Notes under the pieces: model-generated
The model's database searches: none
What the model was told of the DNA's origin: nothing
What the model saw: the letters and a program-made list of their open reading frames with translations, nothing else
Shown here: in pieces, positions 24,856 to 34,536 of the stretch
How positions within the stretch are numbered: position 1 is the stretch's first letter
How the letters are laid out: each line of letters begins with the position of its first letter
Source of the DNA: an uncultured Lachnospiraceae bacterium
Lineage (GTDB): Bacteria > Bacillota > Clostridia > Lachnospirales > Lachnospiraceae
NCBI GenBank assembly: GCA_910577675.1
Contig: CAJTOR010000003.1
Location: 32,077-96,076, forward strand
Direction of reading: 5' to 3'
Length of the DNA stretch: 64,000 bases
Translations under genes and position numbers: made by a program

Positions 24856-26133
24856 ATGAAAGTTTTAATCGTTGGCAGCGGCGGCAGGGAACACGCAATA
24901 GCATGGAAAGTTTCAAAAAGTCCTTTGGTAGATAAGATCTACTGTGCGCCGGGCAATGCCGGGATTGCACAGATAGCAGAGTGCGTGCCGATCGGTGCGA
25001 TGGAGTTTGAAAAACTTGCGGATTTTGCGCAGGAAAAAGGGATTGACCTTACAGTAATCGGCATGGACGAGCCGCTTGTCGGCGGCATTGTGGATGTTTT
25101 TGAGGAGCGGGGGCTGCGGGTATTTGGACCGCGCAAAGATACGGCGGTTATCGAAGGCTCGAAAGTTTTCTCCAAAAATTTGATGCAAAAGTACGGCATC
25201 CCTACGGGGGCATATGAAATATTTTCCGATGCAGATGAAGCTGTAAAATACCTTGAAACCTCCAAATATCCGATTGTGGTAAAGGCGGACGGCCTGGCAC
25301 TTGGCAAGGGGGCATTAATCTGTAACAATTTTGAGGAAGCCAAGGGTGCGGTGAGCACATTGATGCTTGAGAAGCAGTTTGGAGCGTCGGGCGATAGGGT
25401 TGTCGTTGAGGAATTCCTGATCGGGCGTGAAGTTTCGGTTCTCTGTTTCAGCGATGGCACGACGATAAAAACCATGACGAGTGCGCAGGATCACAAGCGG
25501 GCAAAGGACGGGGATCAGGGGTTAAATACCGGCGGTATGGGAACTTTTTCCCCGACACCATTCTACACAAAAGAAGTGGACGAGTTCTGCAAAAAATATG
25601 TTTATCAGCCGACCATTGACGCGATGAAGCAGGAAGGGCGCGATTTTAAGGGCATTCTCTTTGTCGGTCTGATCCTGACGGAGGACGGACCAAAGGTGCT
25701 TGAATACAATGCGCGTTTTGGGGATCCGGAAACGCAGGTGGTGCTGCCGCGCATGAAAAACGATATTGTCGAAGTTTTTGAGGCATGTATTGACGGCAAG
25801 CTTGATGCGGTTGACTTGCAGTTTGAGGACAATGCAGCAGTCTGTGTGATTCTGGCTTCGGACGGTTATCCGGAGAAATATGAGAAGGGTTTTGTCATCG
25901 GCGGGCTTAATGCTTTTGACGGGAAGGAAGATTATTTCTGTTTCCACTCCGGCTCGAAACTTGATGATGAGGGGAAAATTGTCACAAACGGCGGGCGTGT
26001 GCTCGGTGTGACTGCGCTCGGCAGGGATTTGAAGGAGGCGCGCGCGAACGCGTACAAGGCGACGGAATGGGTGAATTTCGAAAACAAATATATGCGCAGC
26101 GATATCGGGAAGGCAATCGACGAGGCGCAGTAA
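24856..26133 (+). CDS. purD: Phosphoribosylamine-glycine ligase
   Basis: An ATP-grasp enzyme joining glycine to phosphoribosylamine to make GAR. 425 residues, normal length. It begins MKVLIVGSGGREHAIAW; the ATP-grasp region has VVKADGLALGKG, GMGTFSPTPFY and EYNARFGDPETQVVL. The start at 24856 has ggagg upstream. It is the last gene of the purM-N-D set; a terminator follows. Confidence 0.97.
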   Translation: MKVLIVGSGGREHAIAWKVSKSPLVDKIYCAPGNAGIAQIAECVPIGAMEFEKLADFAQEKGIDLTVIGMDEPLVGGIVDVFEERGLRVFGPRKDTAVIEGSKVFSKNLMQKYGIPTGAYEIFSDADEAVKYLETSKYPIVVKADGLALGKGALICNNFEEAKGAVSTLMLEKQFGASGDRVVVEEFLIGREVSVLCFSDGTTIKTMTSAQDHKRAKDGDQGLNTGGMGTFSPTPFYTKEVDEFCKKYVYQPTIDAMKQEGRDFKGILFVGLILTEDGPKVLEYNARFGDPETQVVLPRMKNDIVEVFEACIDGKLDAVDLQFEDNAAVCVILASDGYPEKYEKGFVIGGLNAFDGKEDYFCFHSGSKLDDEGKIVTNGGRVLGVTALGRDLKEARANAYKATEWVNFENKYMRSDIGKAIDEAQ

Positions 26134-26169
26134 GTAACCTGCCCTAAGGGGCGGGTGCAGGAAATAAAA

Positions 26170-26216
26170 AAGCCGGACTGCGGTGTATCAGATGCAGTCC
26201 GGCTTTAAGCCGTTTT
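26170..26216 (+). terminator. Terminator after purD
   Basis: An 11-bp perfect stem, AGCCGGACTGC (26171-26181) with GCAGTCCGGCT (26194-26204). The T tract is interrupted (ttt...tttt). Confidence 0.8.
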
Positions 26217-26258
26217 ATACTGGAAAAATAAGGAAATTAAAAAAATGCCAAAATTAGC

Positions 26259-26287
26259 TTGACAGCTTGAAAAAAAAGTGTTAGTAT
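26259..26287 (+). promoter_or_regulatory. Probable sigma-A promoter for rpoBC
   Basis: TTGACA (26259-26264), a 17-bp spacer, TAGTAT (26282-26287). It would give an rpoB leader of about 210 bases. Its -10 box overlaps an in-frame ATG at 26286, which argues that the latter is not the rpoB start. The rest of the 374-bp purD-rpoB gap is AT-rich with no other gene seen. Confidence 0.65.
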
Positions 26288-26507
26288 GAAAGATGCACTA
26301 TTATGGTGCTCTCTATCTACACTTATCTATATTATATCACAGTATGGTAAAAATGCAAATGTTTTTTTCAAAAATATCTTAAAAAATGTGCGCATTTCAC
26401 AAGATATTGATGGAAAAGTACTTGTATATACTATATTTTGTATGATATATGTGGAAGATAGAATAGGCATAAGGAGATTTTATTTCAGATCAAGGGGTGA
26501 AACGTCT

Positions 26508-29500
26508 ATGGATAAAAACAGGATACGTCCAATCAAAGTTGGCAGTAAAGGAATGAGGATGAGTTACTCCCGCCAGAAGGAAGTGCTTGAGATGCCGAAC
26601 CTCATCGAGGTTCAGAAGAACTCCTACCAGTGGTTCCTGGAGGAAGGTTTGGGCGAAGCTTTCCGCGACATCTCGCCGATCACCGACTACAGCGGTAAAC
26701 TCAGCCTTGCATTTACCGGATTCCAGCTTTGCGAGGAGGATGCGAAATACACGATCGAGCAGTGTAAGGAGCGGGACGCGACCTATGCTGCCCCGTTAAA
26801 AGTGAAAGTGCGCCTCCACAACAGAGAGAATGACGAGATCAACGAGCATGACATCTTTATGGGCGACCTGCCATTGATGACGGAAACAGGGACGTTTGTA
26901 ATCAACGGCGCAGAGCGTGTCATCGTCAGCCAGTTAGTGCGTTCCCCCGGTATTTACTATACAATCGGGCACGATAAAATCGGCAAGACTCTCTATTCAT
27001 GTACCGTGATCCCAAACCGCGGTGCATGGCTGGAATATGAAACCGACTCGAACGATATTTTTTATGTGCGTGTGGACCGCAACCGCAAGGTGCCGATCAC
27101 GGTGCTTTTGCGCGCCCTTGGTATCGGGACGAACGAGCAGATCAAGGACATGTTCGGCGAGGAGCCTAAAATAATGGCAAGCTTTGCAAAAGACCCTTCT
27201 GATAATTATCAGGATGGTCTGCTTGAGCTGTACAAAAAACTGCGTCCGGGTGAGCCGCTTTCCGTGGAGAGTGCGGAAACCCTGGTAAACGCCATGTTTT
27301 TTGACCCGAGGCGCTATGATCTCGCCAAGGTGGGACGCTACAAATTTAATAAGAAGCTGGCTTTAAAGAACCGCGTGGTCGGGCTTATCCTCGCGGAGGA
27401 CGCGGTGGACCGCACAACCGGCGAGGTGATCGAGGCCGGCACACTTATTACGGAGGAGATTGCGGTGCAGCTCCAGAACGCGGCGCTGCCGTTTATTATC
27501 GTGCAGACGGAAGAGCGCAATGTAAAGGTGCTCACCAACCTTATGGTCGATTTAAATGCCTATGTGGACTGCGACAAGGCGGAGCTTGGCATCACCGAGG
27601 ATGTTTATTATCCGGTGCTTGCGGGCATTTTGAATGACCATGACAATATTGAGGATATCAAGGCGGCGATCAAGCGCGATGTGACGGATCTGATTCCGAA
27701 ACACATTACCCGTGAAGATATTTTTGCCTCAATCAACTATAATATGCATCTGGAATATGGGATTGGCAACCAGGACGATATCGACCATTTGGGCAACCGC
27801 CGCATCCGCGCGGTAGGTGAACTCTTGCAGAACCAGTACCGCATCGGGCTTTCAAGGCTTGAACGCGTTGTGCGCGAGCGCATGACGACGCAGGACTTAG
27901 AGGGAATCAGCCCGCAGTCGCTGATTAATATTAAGCCGGTGACCGCAGCGGTAAAGGAATTTTTTGGAAGTTCCCAGCTCTCCCAGTTTATGGATCAGAA
28001 CAATCCGCTCAGTGAGCTGACAAATATACGCCGTCTTTCGGCACTTGGTCCGGGTGGTCTTTCGCGTGACCGCGCCGGGTTCGAGGTGCGCGACGTGCAT
28101 TATACCCACTATGGCAGGATGTGCCCGATTGAAACCCCGGAAGGTCCGAATATCGGTCTGATCAACTCCCTCGCATCATACGCGAGGATTAACCAGTACG
28201 GTTTTGTGGAAGCGCCGTACCGCAAAGTGGATAAGTCCGACCCTAAGAATCCGCGCGTTACGGACGAAGTTGTTTACCTGACCGCGGACGAGGAGGATAA
28301 ATATATTGTAGCTCAGGCGAACGAGCGCCTCGATTCAGACGGATATTTTGTTAACAACAATGTATCCGGGCGTTTCCGCACGGAAACTTCCCTGTTCCAG
28401 AAGACGAAGGTGGATTTGATGGACGTGTCCCCGCGCATGGTATTTTCCGTGGCGACCGCCATGATCCCGTTTTTGCAGAACGATGACGCGAACCGCGCAC
28501 TTATGGGCTCGAACATGCAGCGCCAGGCAGTGCCGCTTTTATTTACCGAATCCCCGGTGGTCGGCACCGGCATGGAAACGAAGACGGCGGTGGACTCCGG
28601 TGCGTGTGTGGTGGCAAAGCGCGGCGGGGTGGTAGAGTTTTCAACATCCTGTAAGATTGTGGTCCGCACGGATGACAATGTGAAGGACGAGTATCGACTT
28701 ACAAAATTTACCAGAAGCAACCAGGGAACCTCAATCAACCAGCGGCCAATTGTGACAAAGGGCGAACGCGTGGAAGCGGGGCAGATTATTGCAGATGGTC
28801 CGTCCACATCGGGCGGCGAGCTGGCTCTGGGCAAGAACCCGCTGATCGGGTTTATGACCTGGGAGGGCTACAACTACGAGGATGCAGTCCTTCTTTCGGA
28901 GCGCCTGGTACAGCAGGATGTCTATACCTCCATCCACATCGAGGAGTATGAGGCGGAGGCGCGCGATACAAAGCTTGGGCCGGAGGAGATTACGCGCGAT
29001 GTACCGGGTGTAGGTGACGAGGCGTTAAAAGACCTTGACGACCGCGGTATTATCCGCATCGGGGCGGAGGTGCGCGCCGGGGATATCCTGGTGGGCAAGG
29101 TAACGCCTAAGGGAGAAACAGAACTAACTGCCGAGGAGCGCCTGCTGCGCGCAATCTTTGGTGAGAAGGCGAGGGAGGTGCGCGACACTTCACTTCGCGT
29201 GCCGCACGGCGAGTACGGTATTATTGTGGATGCGAAAGTATTTACACACGAGAACGGCGATGAGCTGCCGCCCGGAGTGAATGAAACTGTGCGCGTCTAC
29301 ATTGCGCAGAAGAGAAAGATCCAGGTCGGCGACAAGATGGCAGGCCGCCACGGGAACAAGGGTGTGGTTTCCCGCGTGCTCCCGGTGGAAGACATGCCGT
29401 TTTTGCCGAATGGCAGACCGCTTGACATTGTGTTAAACCCTCTCGGCGTGCCTTCCCGAATGAATATCGGGCAGGTTTTGGAGATTCATTTAAGCCTTGC

Positions 29501-30368
29501 CGCGAACGTGCTGGGATTTAAAGTTTCGACCCCTATTTTTGACGGTGCGAACGAGAATGATATTATGGATACCCTGGAGATGGCGAACGACTATGTCAAC
29601 ACGCCTCTCACAGAGTTTGAGAAAAAATATAAGGATATCCTTGATCCGGGCGTGATGGAATTCCTCCTGACAAACCAGGAATACCGCAAGGAATGGGAGG
29701 GAGTCCCGATCAACCGCGACGGGAAGGTACGCCTGCGCGACGGGCGTACCGGGGAGTATTTTGACGGTGCTGTAACCATCGGTTTCATGCATTACCTAAA
29801 GCTCCATCATCTGGTAGACGATAAGATCCATGCGCGCTCGACCGGTCCTTACTCCCTGGTTACCCAGCAGCCTTTGGGTGGCAAGGCGCAGTTCGGTGGA
29901 CAGCGTTTTGGCGAGATGGAGGTTTGGGCGCTTGAGGCTTATGGTGCTGCCCACATTTTGCAGGAGATCCTGACGGTTAAGTCGGATGACGTGACAGGGC
30001 GCGTAAAGACCTACGAAGCGATTATAAAGGGTGAGAATATTTCAGAGCCTGGCATTCCGGAGTCCTTTAAGGTATTGCTTAAGGAGCTCCAGTCCCTGGC
30101 ACTTGATGTCACGGTGCTTGATGAGAACGGGGAAGAAGTCCGCATGACGGAAAACATTGAGTACGGTGATACTGAACTCACGCCGCTGATTGAGGGGGAT
30201 GACAATTTCCGCTATGATGACGGTTATGAGGATGCCGGATACCGCGAAGTCAATGTGGAGGACGGCGAATTGTTCGATGCATATGAGGATGTGGAAGAAG
30301 ACGATGAGGAGGACGAAGAGGAGGATGGCCTGGATTTCAAGGATGTTGATATTGATTTTGATGAATAA
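26508..30368 (+). CDS. rpoB: RNA polymerase beta subunit
   Basis: The catalytic-core beta subunit, 1286 residues from ATG 26508 (aaggggtga upstream); an in-frame extension back to 26286 is rejected. The rifamycin pocket (GSSQLSQFMDQNNPLSEL) is conserved, but residues 506-507 are Asn-Ile where most bacteria have His-Lys (E. coli H526-K527). Other landmarks are GPNIGLINSLA, NGKDMAGRHGNKG-type KMAGRHGNKGVVS, and GGKAQFGGQRFGEMEVWALEAYGAA. The C-terminus ends in about 55 very acidic residues. Unusually there is no rplJ/rplL before it; purD precedes. Confidence 0.98.
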   Translation: MDKNRIRPIKVGSKGMRMSYSRQKEVLEMPNLIEVQKNSYQWFLEEGLGEAFRDISPITDYSGKLSLAFTGFQLCEEDAKYTIEQCKERDATYAAPLKVKVRLHNRENDEINEHDIFMGDLPLMTETGTFVINGAERVIVSQLVRSPGIYYTIGHDKIGKTLYSCTVIPNRGAWLEYETDSNDIFYVRVDRNRKVPITVLLRALGIGTNEQIKDMFGEEPKIMASFAKDPSDNYQDGLLELYKKLRPGEPLSVESAETLVNAMFFDPRRYDLAKVGRYKFNKKLALKNRVVGLILAEDAVDRTTGEVIEAGTLITEEIAVQLQNAALPFIIVQTEERNVKVLTNLMVDLNAYVDCDKAELGITEDVYYPVLAGILNDHDNIEDIKAAIKRDVTDLIPKHITREDIFASINYNMHLEYGIGNQDDIDHLGNRRIRAVGELLQNQYRIGLSRLERVVRERMTTQDLEGISPQSLINIKPVTAAVKEFFGSSQLSQFMDQNNPLSELTNIRRLSALGPGGLSRDRAGFEVRDVHYTHYGRMCPIETPEGPNIGLINSLASYARINQYGFVEAPYRKVDKSDPKNPRVTDEVVYLTADEEDKYIVAQANERLDSDGYFVNNNVSGRFRTETSLFQKTKVDLMDVSPRMVFSVATAMIPFLQNDDANRALMGSNMQRQAVPLLFTESPVVGTGMETKTAVDSGACVVAKRGGVVEFSTSCKIVVRTDDNVKDEYRLTKFTRSNQGTSINQRPIVTKGERVEAGQIIADGPSTSGGELALGKNPLIGFMTWEGYNYEDAVLLSERLVQQDVYTSIHIEEYEAEARDTKLGPEEITRDVPGVGDEALKDLDDRGIIRIGAEVRAGDILVGKVTPKGETELTAEERLLRAIFGEKAREVRDTSLRVPHGEYGIIVDAKVFTHENGDELPPGVNETVRVYIAQKRKIQVGDKMAGRHGNKGVVSRVLPVEDMPFLPNGRPLDIVLNPLGVPSRMNIGQVLEIHLSLAANVLGFKVSTPIFDGANENDIMDTLEMANDYVNTPLTEFEKKYKDILDPGVMEFLLTNQEYRKEWEGVPINRDGKVRLRDGRTGEYFDGAVTIGFMHYLKLHHLVDDKIHARSTGPYSLVTQQPLGGKAQFGGQRFGEMEVWALEAYGAAHILQEILTVKSDDVTGRVKTYEAIIKGENISEPGIPESFKVLLKELQSLALDVTVLDENGEEVRMTENIEYGDTELTPLIEGDDNFRYDDGYEDAGYREVNVEDGELFDAYEDVEEDDEEDEEEDGLDFKDVDIDFDE

Positions 30369-30408
30369 AGGTGTGACTGTGATTAAGTAAACGGAAGGGG
30401 TGCCATAA

Positions 30409-33400
30409 ATGTCTTATGATATGGAAAATGACAGCGTGAAGGAAATCACGTATGATAAGATTAAAATCGGACTTGCTTCGCCGGAAAAAATCCGTGAGTG
30501 GTCCAGGGGCGAAGTAAAAAAACCGGAAACGATTAATTACAGGACGCTAAAGCCGGAGAAAGATGGTCTGTTCTGCGAAAAGATTTTTGGACCAAGCAAG
30601 GACTGGGAATGCCACTGTGGTAAATACAAGAAAATCCGCTACAAGGGCGTGGTCTGCGACCGATGCGGCGTGGAGGTGACGAAAGCCAGTGTGCGCCGCG
30701 AGAGGATGGGACATATCGAACTTGCTGCGCCGGTATCGCATATCTGGTATTTCAAGGGGATACCAAGCCGCATGGGATTGATCCTCGACCTCTCCCCGAG
30801 GGTGCTTGAGAAAGTACTTTATTTTGCGAGTTATATCGTGCTTGACAAGGGGGATACCGACCTATCCTACAAACAGATTTTAAGTGATAAGGAGTTCCGC
30901 GAAGCTTACGATAAATGGGGCAATACCTTCAGGGCGGGGATGGGCGCAGAGTCGATTATGGAACTTTTGCAGGCGATTGACCTGGAGAAGGAGTCTGCGG
31001 AGTTAAAGAAGGGGCTCAGGGAGTCCACTGGACAGAAGCGCGCGCGCATTATCAAGCGCCTCGAGGTGGTGGAGGCATTCCGCGAGTCCGGGAACAAGCC
31101 GGAGTGGATGATTATGACCGTGATCCCGGTTATCCCGCCGGATATCCGCCCGATGGTACAGCTTGACGGCGGACGTTTCGCGACCTCCGACATGAATGAT
31201 CTCTACCGCCGCATTATCAACCGCAACAACCGCTTGAAAAGGCTGTTGGAACTTGGCGCGCCGGATATTATTGTGCGCAACGAGAAGAGGATGCTCCAGG
31301 AGGCTGTGGATGCCCTGATTGATAACGGGCGGCGCGGAAGGCCGGTCACAGGACCTGGAAACCGTCCATTAAAGTCACTTTCCGATATGTTAAAAGGCAA
31401 GCAGGGTCGCTTCCGCCAGAACCTCCTTGGAAAGCGCGTCGATTATTCCGGCCGCTCGGTTATCGTGGTCGGACCGGAACTTAAAATATATCAGTGCGGT
31501 CTGCCAAAGGAGATGGCAATCGAGCTGTTTAAGCCGTTTGTCATGAAGGAGTTAGTTGCCAAAAACACCGCGCACAATATTAAATCCGCAAAGAAGATGG
31601 TGGAGCGCTTGCAGCCCGAGGTCTGGGATATCCTCGAGGAGGTAATCCGCGAGCATCCGGTTATGTTAAACCGTGCGCCTACGCTGCACCGCCTCGGTAT
31701 CCAGGCTTTTGAGCCGGTGCTTGTGGAGGGCAAGGCGATCAAACTGCATCCGCTTGTATGTACCGCGTTCAACGCCGACTTTGACGGTGACCAGATGGCG
31801 GTTCATCTTCCGCTTTCCGTGGAGGCGCAGGCGGAATGCCGTTTCCTGCTTCTGTCTCCGAACAACCTCCTAAAGCCGTCCGACGGCGGCCCTGTGGCCG
31901 TGCCGTCCCAGGATATGGTGCTCGGGATCTACTACCTGACCATGGGCAAGATGGTGGATTATTCGGATAATAAGGAAATTGCAGACAGTGCCACAAAGTT
32001 TTATACAAACCTTGACGATATAAAGAAAGACCTGACGGACAGTTACCTTGCAGTACAACAGGGCAAGGCGGAGCGCGAGGGGATGTTTGACGAGGATAGT
32101 TTTATAAAATATCTCGTGGATGAGAAGGTTGGGCGCACCGTGGTTTGCCGTCCGAGCGACCTGCTTGGGCATTATTACGAGGATACCAACACCGCCCTGC
32201 TCGCACATATGAACGGCGCGATCACCCTGCACCAGAAAATTAAGGTAAAGAGGCGGGGGGTAAAACCGGACGGAACACCGATAGAGAGAATTCTTGAAAC
32301 GACGCTTGGCCGCCTGCTCTTTAACGAGATAATCCCGCAGGATTTAGGTTTTGTTGACCGGAGCAAGGAGGAGAATATCCTGGCGCTCGAGGTTGACTTC
32401 CATGTCGGCAAGAAGCAGTTAAAGAAAATCCTTGAGAAATGTATTAATACCCACGGTGCAACAACGACGGCGGAAACGCTTGATGCAATCAAAGCCATGG
32501 GTTACAAATATTCGACGCTCGCCGCCATGACGGTATCCATTTCGGATATGACGGTGCCGGCGGCAAAACAGGAGATTATCGCGGAGGCGGAGGCGACTGT
32601 TGACCGCATCGCGAAGAACTTCAGGCGCGGGCTGATGACGGAGGAAGAGCGCTACAAGGCAGTGATTGAAACCTGGAAGGAAGCGGATGATGAGATTACA
32701 CACAAGCTTCTCTCCGGTCTTGACAAGTACAACAATATCTATATGATGGCGGACTCCGGCGCGCGTGGTTCCGAGAAACAGATTAAGCAGCTTGCCGGGA
32801 TGCGCGGGTTGATGGCGGATACTTCGGGTAAGACCATCGAGTTGCCGATCAAGGCGAATTTCCGCGAGGGTCTTGACGTACTCGAGTACTTTATCTCCGC
32901 GCACGGTGCGCGCAAGGGGCTTTCGGATACGGCGCTTCGAACCGCGGACTCCGGTTACCTGACAAGGCGTTTGGTCGATGTATCGCAGGAGCAGATTATC
33001 AGGGAAACCGACTGCTCCGAGGGGATGGAGGAACTCCCGGGTATGTGGATCAAGGCGTTCACGGATGGAAGGGAAGTCATCGAGAGTCTTGAGGAGCGCA
33101 TTACCGGGCGGTATTCCTGCGAAACCATCTACGATGATGCGGGCGAGATGATTGTAAAGAGAAACCATATGATTACGCCGCAGAGGGCGGCGCGCATCGT
33201 GGCAAAGAAGGAGATACAGGAGGCGGGTTTTGACGCAAAAATTAAGATTCGCACAATATTGACCTGCCGCTCCCATGTCGGTGTGTGCGCGAAGTGTTAC
33301 GGTTCAAATATGGCGACCGGTGCGGCGGTCCAGGTTGGTGAGGCAGTCGGTATTATTGCCGCGCAGTCGATCGGTGAGCCGGGTACACAGCTTACCATGA

Positions 33401-34398
33401 GAACCTTCCATACCGGCGGTGTGGCGGGTGATGATATCACACAGGGTCTTCCGCGTGTCGAGGAGCTTTTTGAGGCAAGGAAGCCTAAGGGACTTGCGAT
33501 TATTGCGGAGTTTGGCGGTACCATCAATATCCGCGATACTAAGAAAAAGCGTGAGGTAGTCGTAACTAACATGGAAACAGCGGAATCGAAGGCATACCTG
33601 ATTCCTTATGGCTCCCGCATCAAGGTGATTGAAAACCAGGTGATTGAGGCGGGCGACGAGCTGACCGAAGGTAGTGTGAACCCGCACGATATCTTAAAGA
33701 TCAAGGGCGTGCGCGCCGTGCAGGATTATATGATCCAGGAAGTGCAGCGCGTGTACCGCTTGCAGGGTGTTGAGATCAACGATAAGCATATCGAAGTGAT
33801 TGTGCGCCAGATGTTAAAGAAGGTGCGCATTGAAAATAACGGAGATTCGGAATTTTTGCCGGGGGCGATGGTGGATCTTTTAGAGTATGAGGATGAGGTT
33901 GCAAAACTTACGGGGCAGGGCAAGGAACCGCCGGAAGGCAAGCAGGTCATGCTCGGTATTACAAAAGCTTCCCTCGCCACAAATTCCTTCCTCTCTGCGG
34001 CATCCTTCCAGGAAACAACCAAGGTGCTGACCGAGGCGGCGATCAAGGGAAAAATTGACCCGCTGATCGGCTTAAAGGAAAATGTTATCCTGGGTAAGCT
34101 GATTCCAGCCGGCACAGGAATGAAGCGCTACCGCAATATCAAGCTTGACTCGGATATTGTGGAGGAGATTATTGTCGCGGAGCCGGGGGAGGAAGTTTAT
34201 CCGGAGGAAGATTACGAGGACGATTTCGAGAAACTTGATTTTTCGGAGGAGAATTACACCGAGGATAATTTTAAGGAAGACGACTTTATGGGGGAAGACT
34301 TTTCGGAGGGAGATTTTCTTTCGGAAGAAAATTACGGGGAGGATAATCCGCAGGAAGAAACAAAACTTAGCGGGACTCGGCAGGAGGAAGAACTCTAA
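30409..34398 (+). CDS. rpoC: RNA polymerase beta-prime subunit
   Basis: The 1329-residue catalytic subunit. It has the N-terminal zinc finger (CHCGKYKKIRYKGVVCDRCG), the active-site NADFDGDQMAVH binding Mg, and the second zinc site (CRSHVGVCAKCYG). The trigger-loop region includes GEPGTQLTMRTFHTGG. From about residue 1257 there is an unusual acidic tail of roughly 70 residues with repeated short EEN/EDDF-type units, absent from standard RpoC. It starts 40 bp after rpoB behind ggaagggg. rpsL/rpsG/fusA/tuf do not follow; a terminator and fba do. Confidence 0.98.
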   Translation: MSYDMENDSVKEITYDKIKIGLASPEKIREWSRGEVKKPETINYRTLKPEKDGLFCEKIFGPSKDWECHCGKYKKIRYKGVVCDRCGVEVTKASVRRERMGHIELAAPVSHIWYFKGIPSRMGLILDLSPRVLEKVLYFASYIVLDKGDTDLSYKQILSDKEFREAYDKWGNTFRAGMGAESIMELLQAIDLEKESAELKKGLRESTGQKRARIIKRLEVVEAFRESGNKPEWMIMTVIPVIPPDIRPMVQLDGGRFATSDMNDLYRRIINRNNRLKRLLELGAPDIIVRNEKRMLQEAVDALIDNGRRGRPVTGPGNRPLKSLSDMLKGKQGRFRQNLLGKRVDYSGRSVIVVGPELKIYQCGLPKEMAIELFKPFVMKELVAKNTAHNIKSAKKMVERLQPEVWDILEEVIREHPVMLNRAPTLHRLGIQAFEPVLVEGKAIKLHPLVCTAFNADFDGDQMAVHLPLSVEAQAECRFLLLSPNNLLKPSDGGPVAVPSQDMVLGIYYLTMGKMVDYSDNKEIADSATKFYTNLDDIKKDLTDSYLAVQQGKAEREGMFDEDSFIKYLVDEKVGRTVVCRPSDLLGHYYEDTNTALLAHMNGAITLHQKIKVKRRGVKPDGTPIERILETTLGRLLFNEIIPQDLGFVDRSKEENILALEVDFHVGKKQLKKILEKCINTHGATTTAETLDAIKAMGYKYSTLAAMTVSISDMTVPAAKQEIIAEAEATVDRIAKNFRRGLMTEEERYKAVIETWKEADDEITHKLLSGLDKYNNIYMMADSGARGSEKQIKQLAGMRGLMADTSGKTIELPIKANFREGLDVLEYFISAHGARKGLSDTALRTADSGYLTRRLVDVSQEQIIRETDCSEGMEELPGMWIKAFTDGREVIESLEERITGRYSCETIYDDAGEMIVKRNHMITPQRAARIVAKKEIQEAGFDAKIKIRTILTCRSHVGVCAKCYGSNMATGAAVQVGEAVGIIAAQSIGEPGTQLTMRTFHTGGVAGDDITQGLPRVEELFEARKPKGLAIIAEFGGTINIRDTKKKREVVVTNMETAESKAYLIPYGSRIKVIENQVIEAGDELTEGSVNPHDILKIKGVRAVQDYMIQEVQRVYRLQGVEINDKHIEVIVRQMLKKVRIENNGDSEFLPGAMVDLLEYEDEVAKLTGQGKEPPEGKQVMLGITKASLATNSFLSAASFQETTKVLTEAAIKGKIDPLIGLKENVILGKLIPAGTGMKRYRNIKLDSDIVEEIIVAEPGEEVYPEEDYEDDFEKLDFSEENYTEDNFKEDDFMGEDFSEGDFLSEENYGEDNPQEETKLSGTRQEEEL

Positions 34399-34412
34399 AA
34401 GTGTGAAATGAC

Positions 34413-34451
34413 AGGGCGGCATAAAGCAGGAAAGCTTTATGCCGCCCTTTT
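34413..34451 (+). terminator. Terminator after rpoC
   Basis: A 15-bp stem, AGGGCGGCATAAAGC (34413-34427) with GCTTTATGCCGCCCT (34434-34448), six-base loop, then T residues. Confidence 0.95.
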
Positions 34452-34536
34452 GAAAAAATATAGCAAAAACAGTTTATTTTTTTTCATCAATGTAGTATAC
34501 TATAGGCAATGTTTTCAATAGAAGGAGGATTTTATC

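Noticed and set aside
26286..26507. N-terminal extension of RpoB by 74 residues.
   Set aside because: The extension is low-complexity and unlike any RpoB, its ATG overlaps a promoter -10 box, and 26508 has a good RBS.
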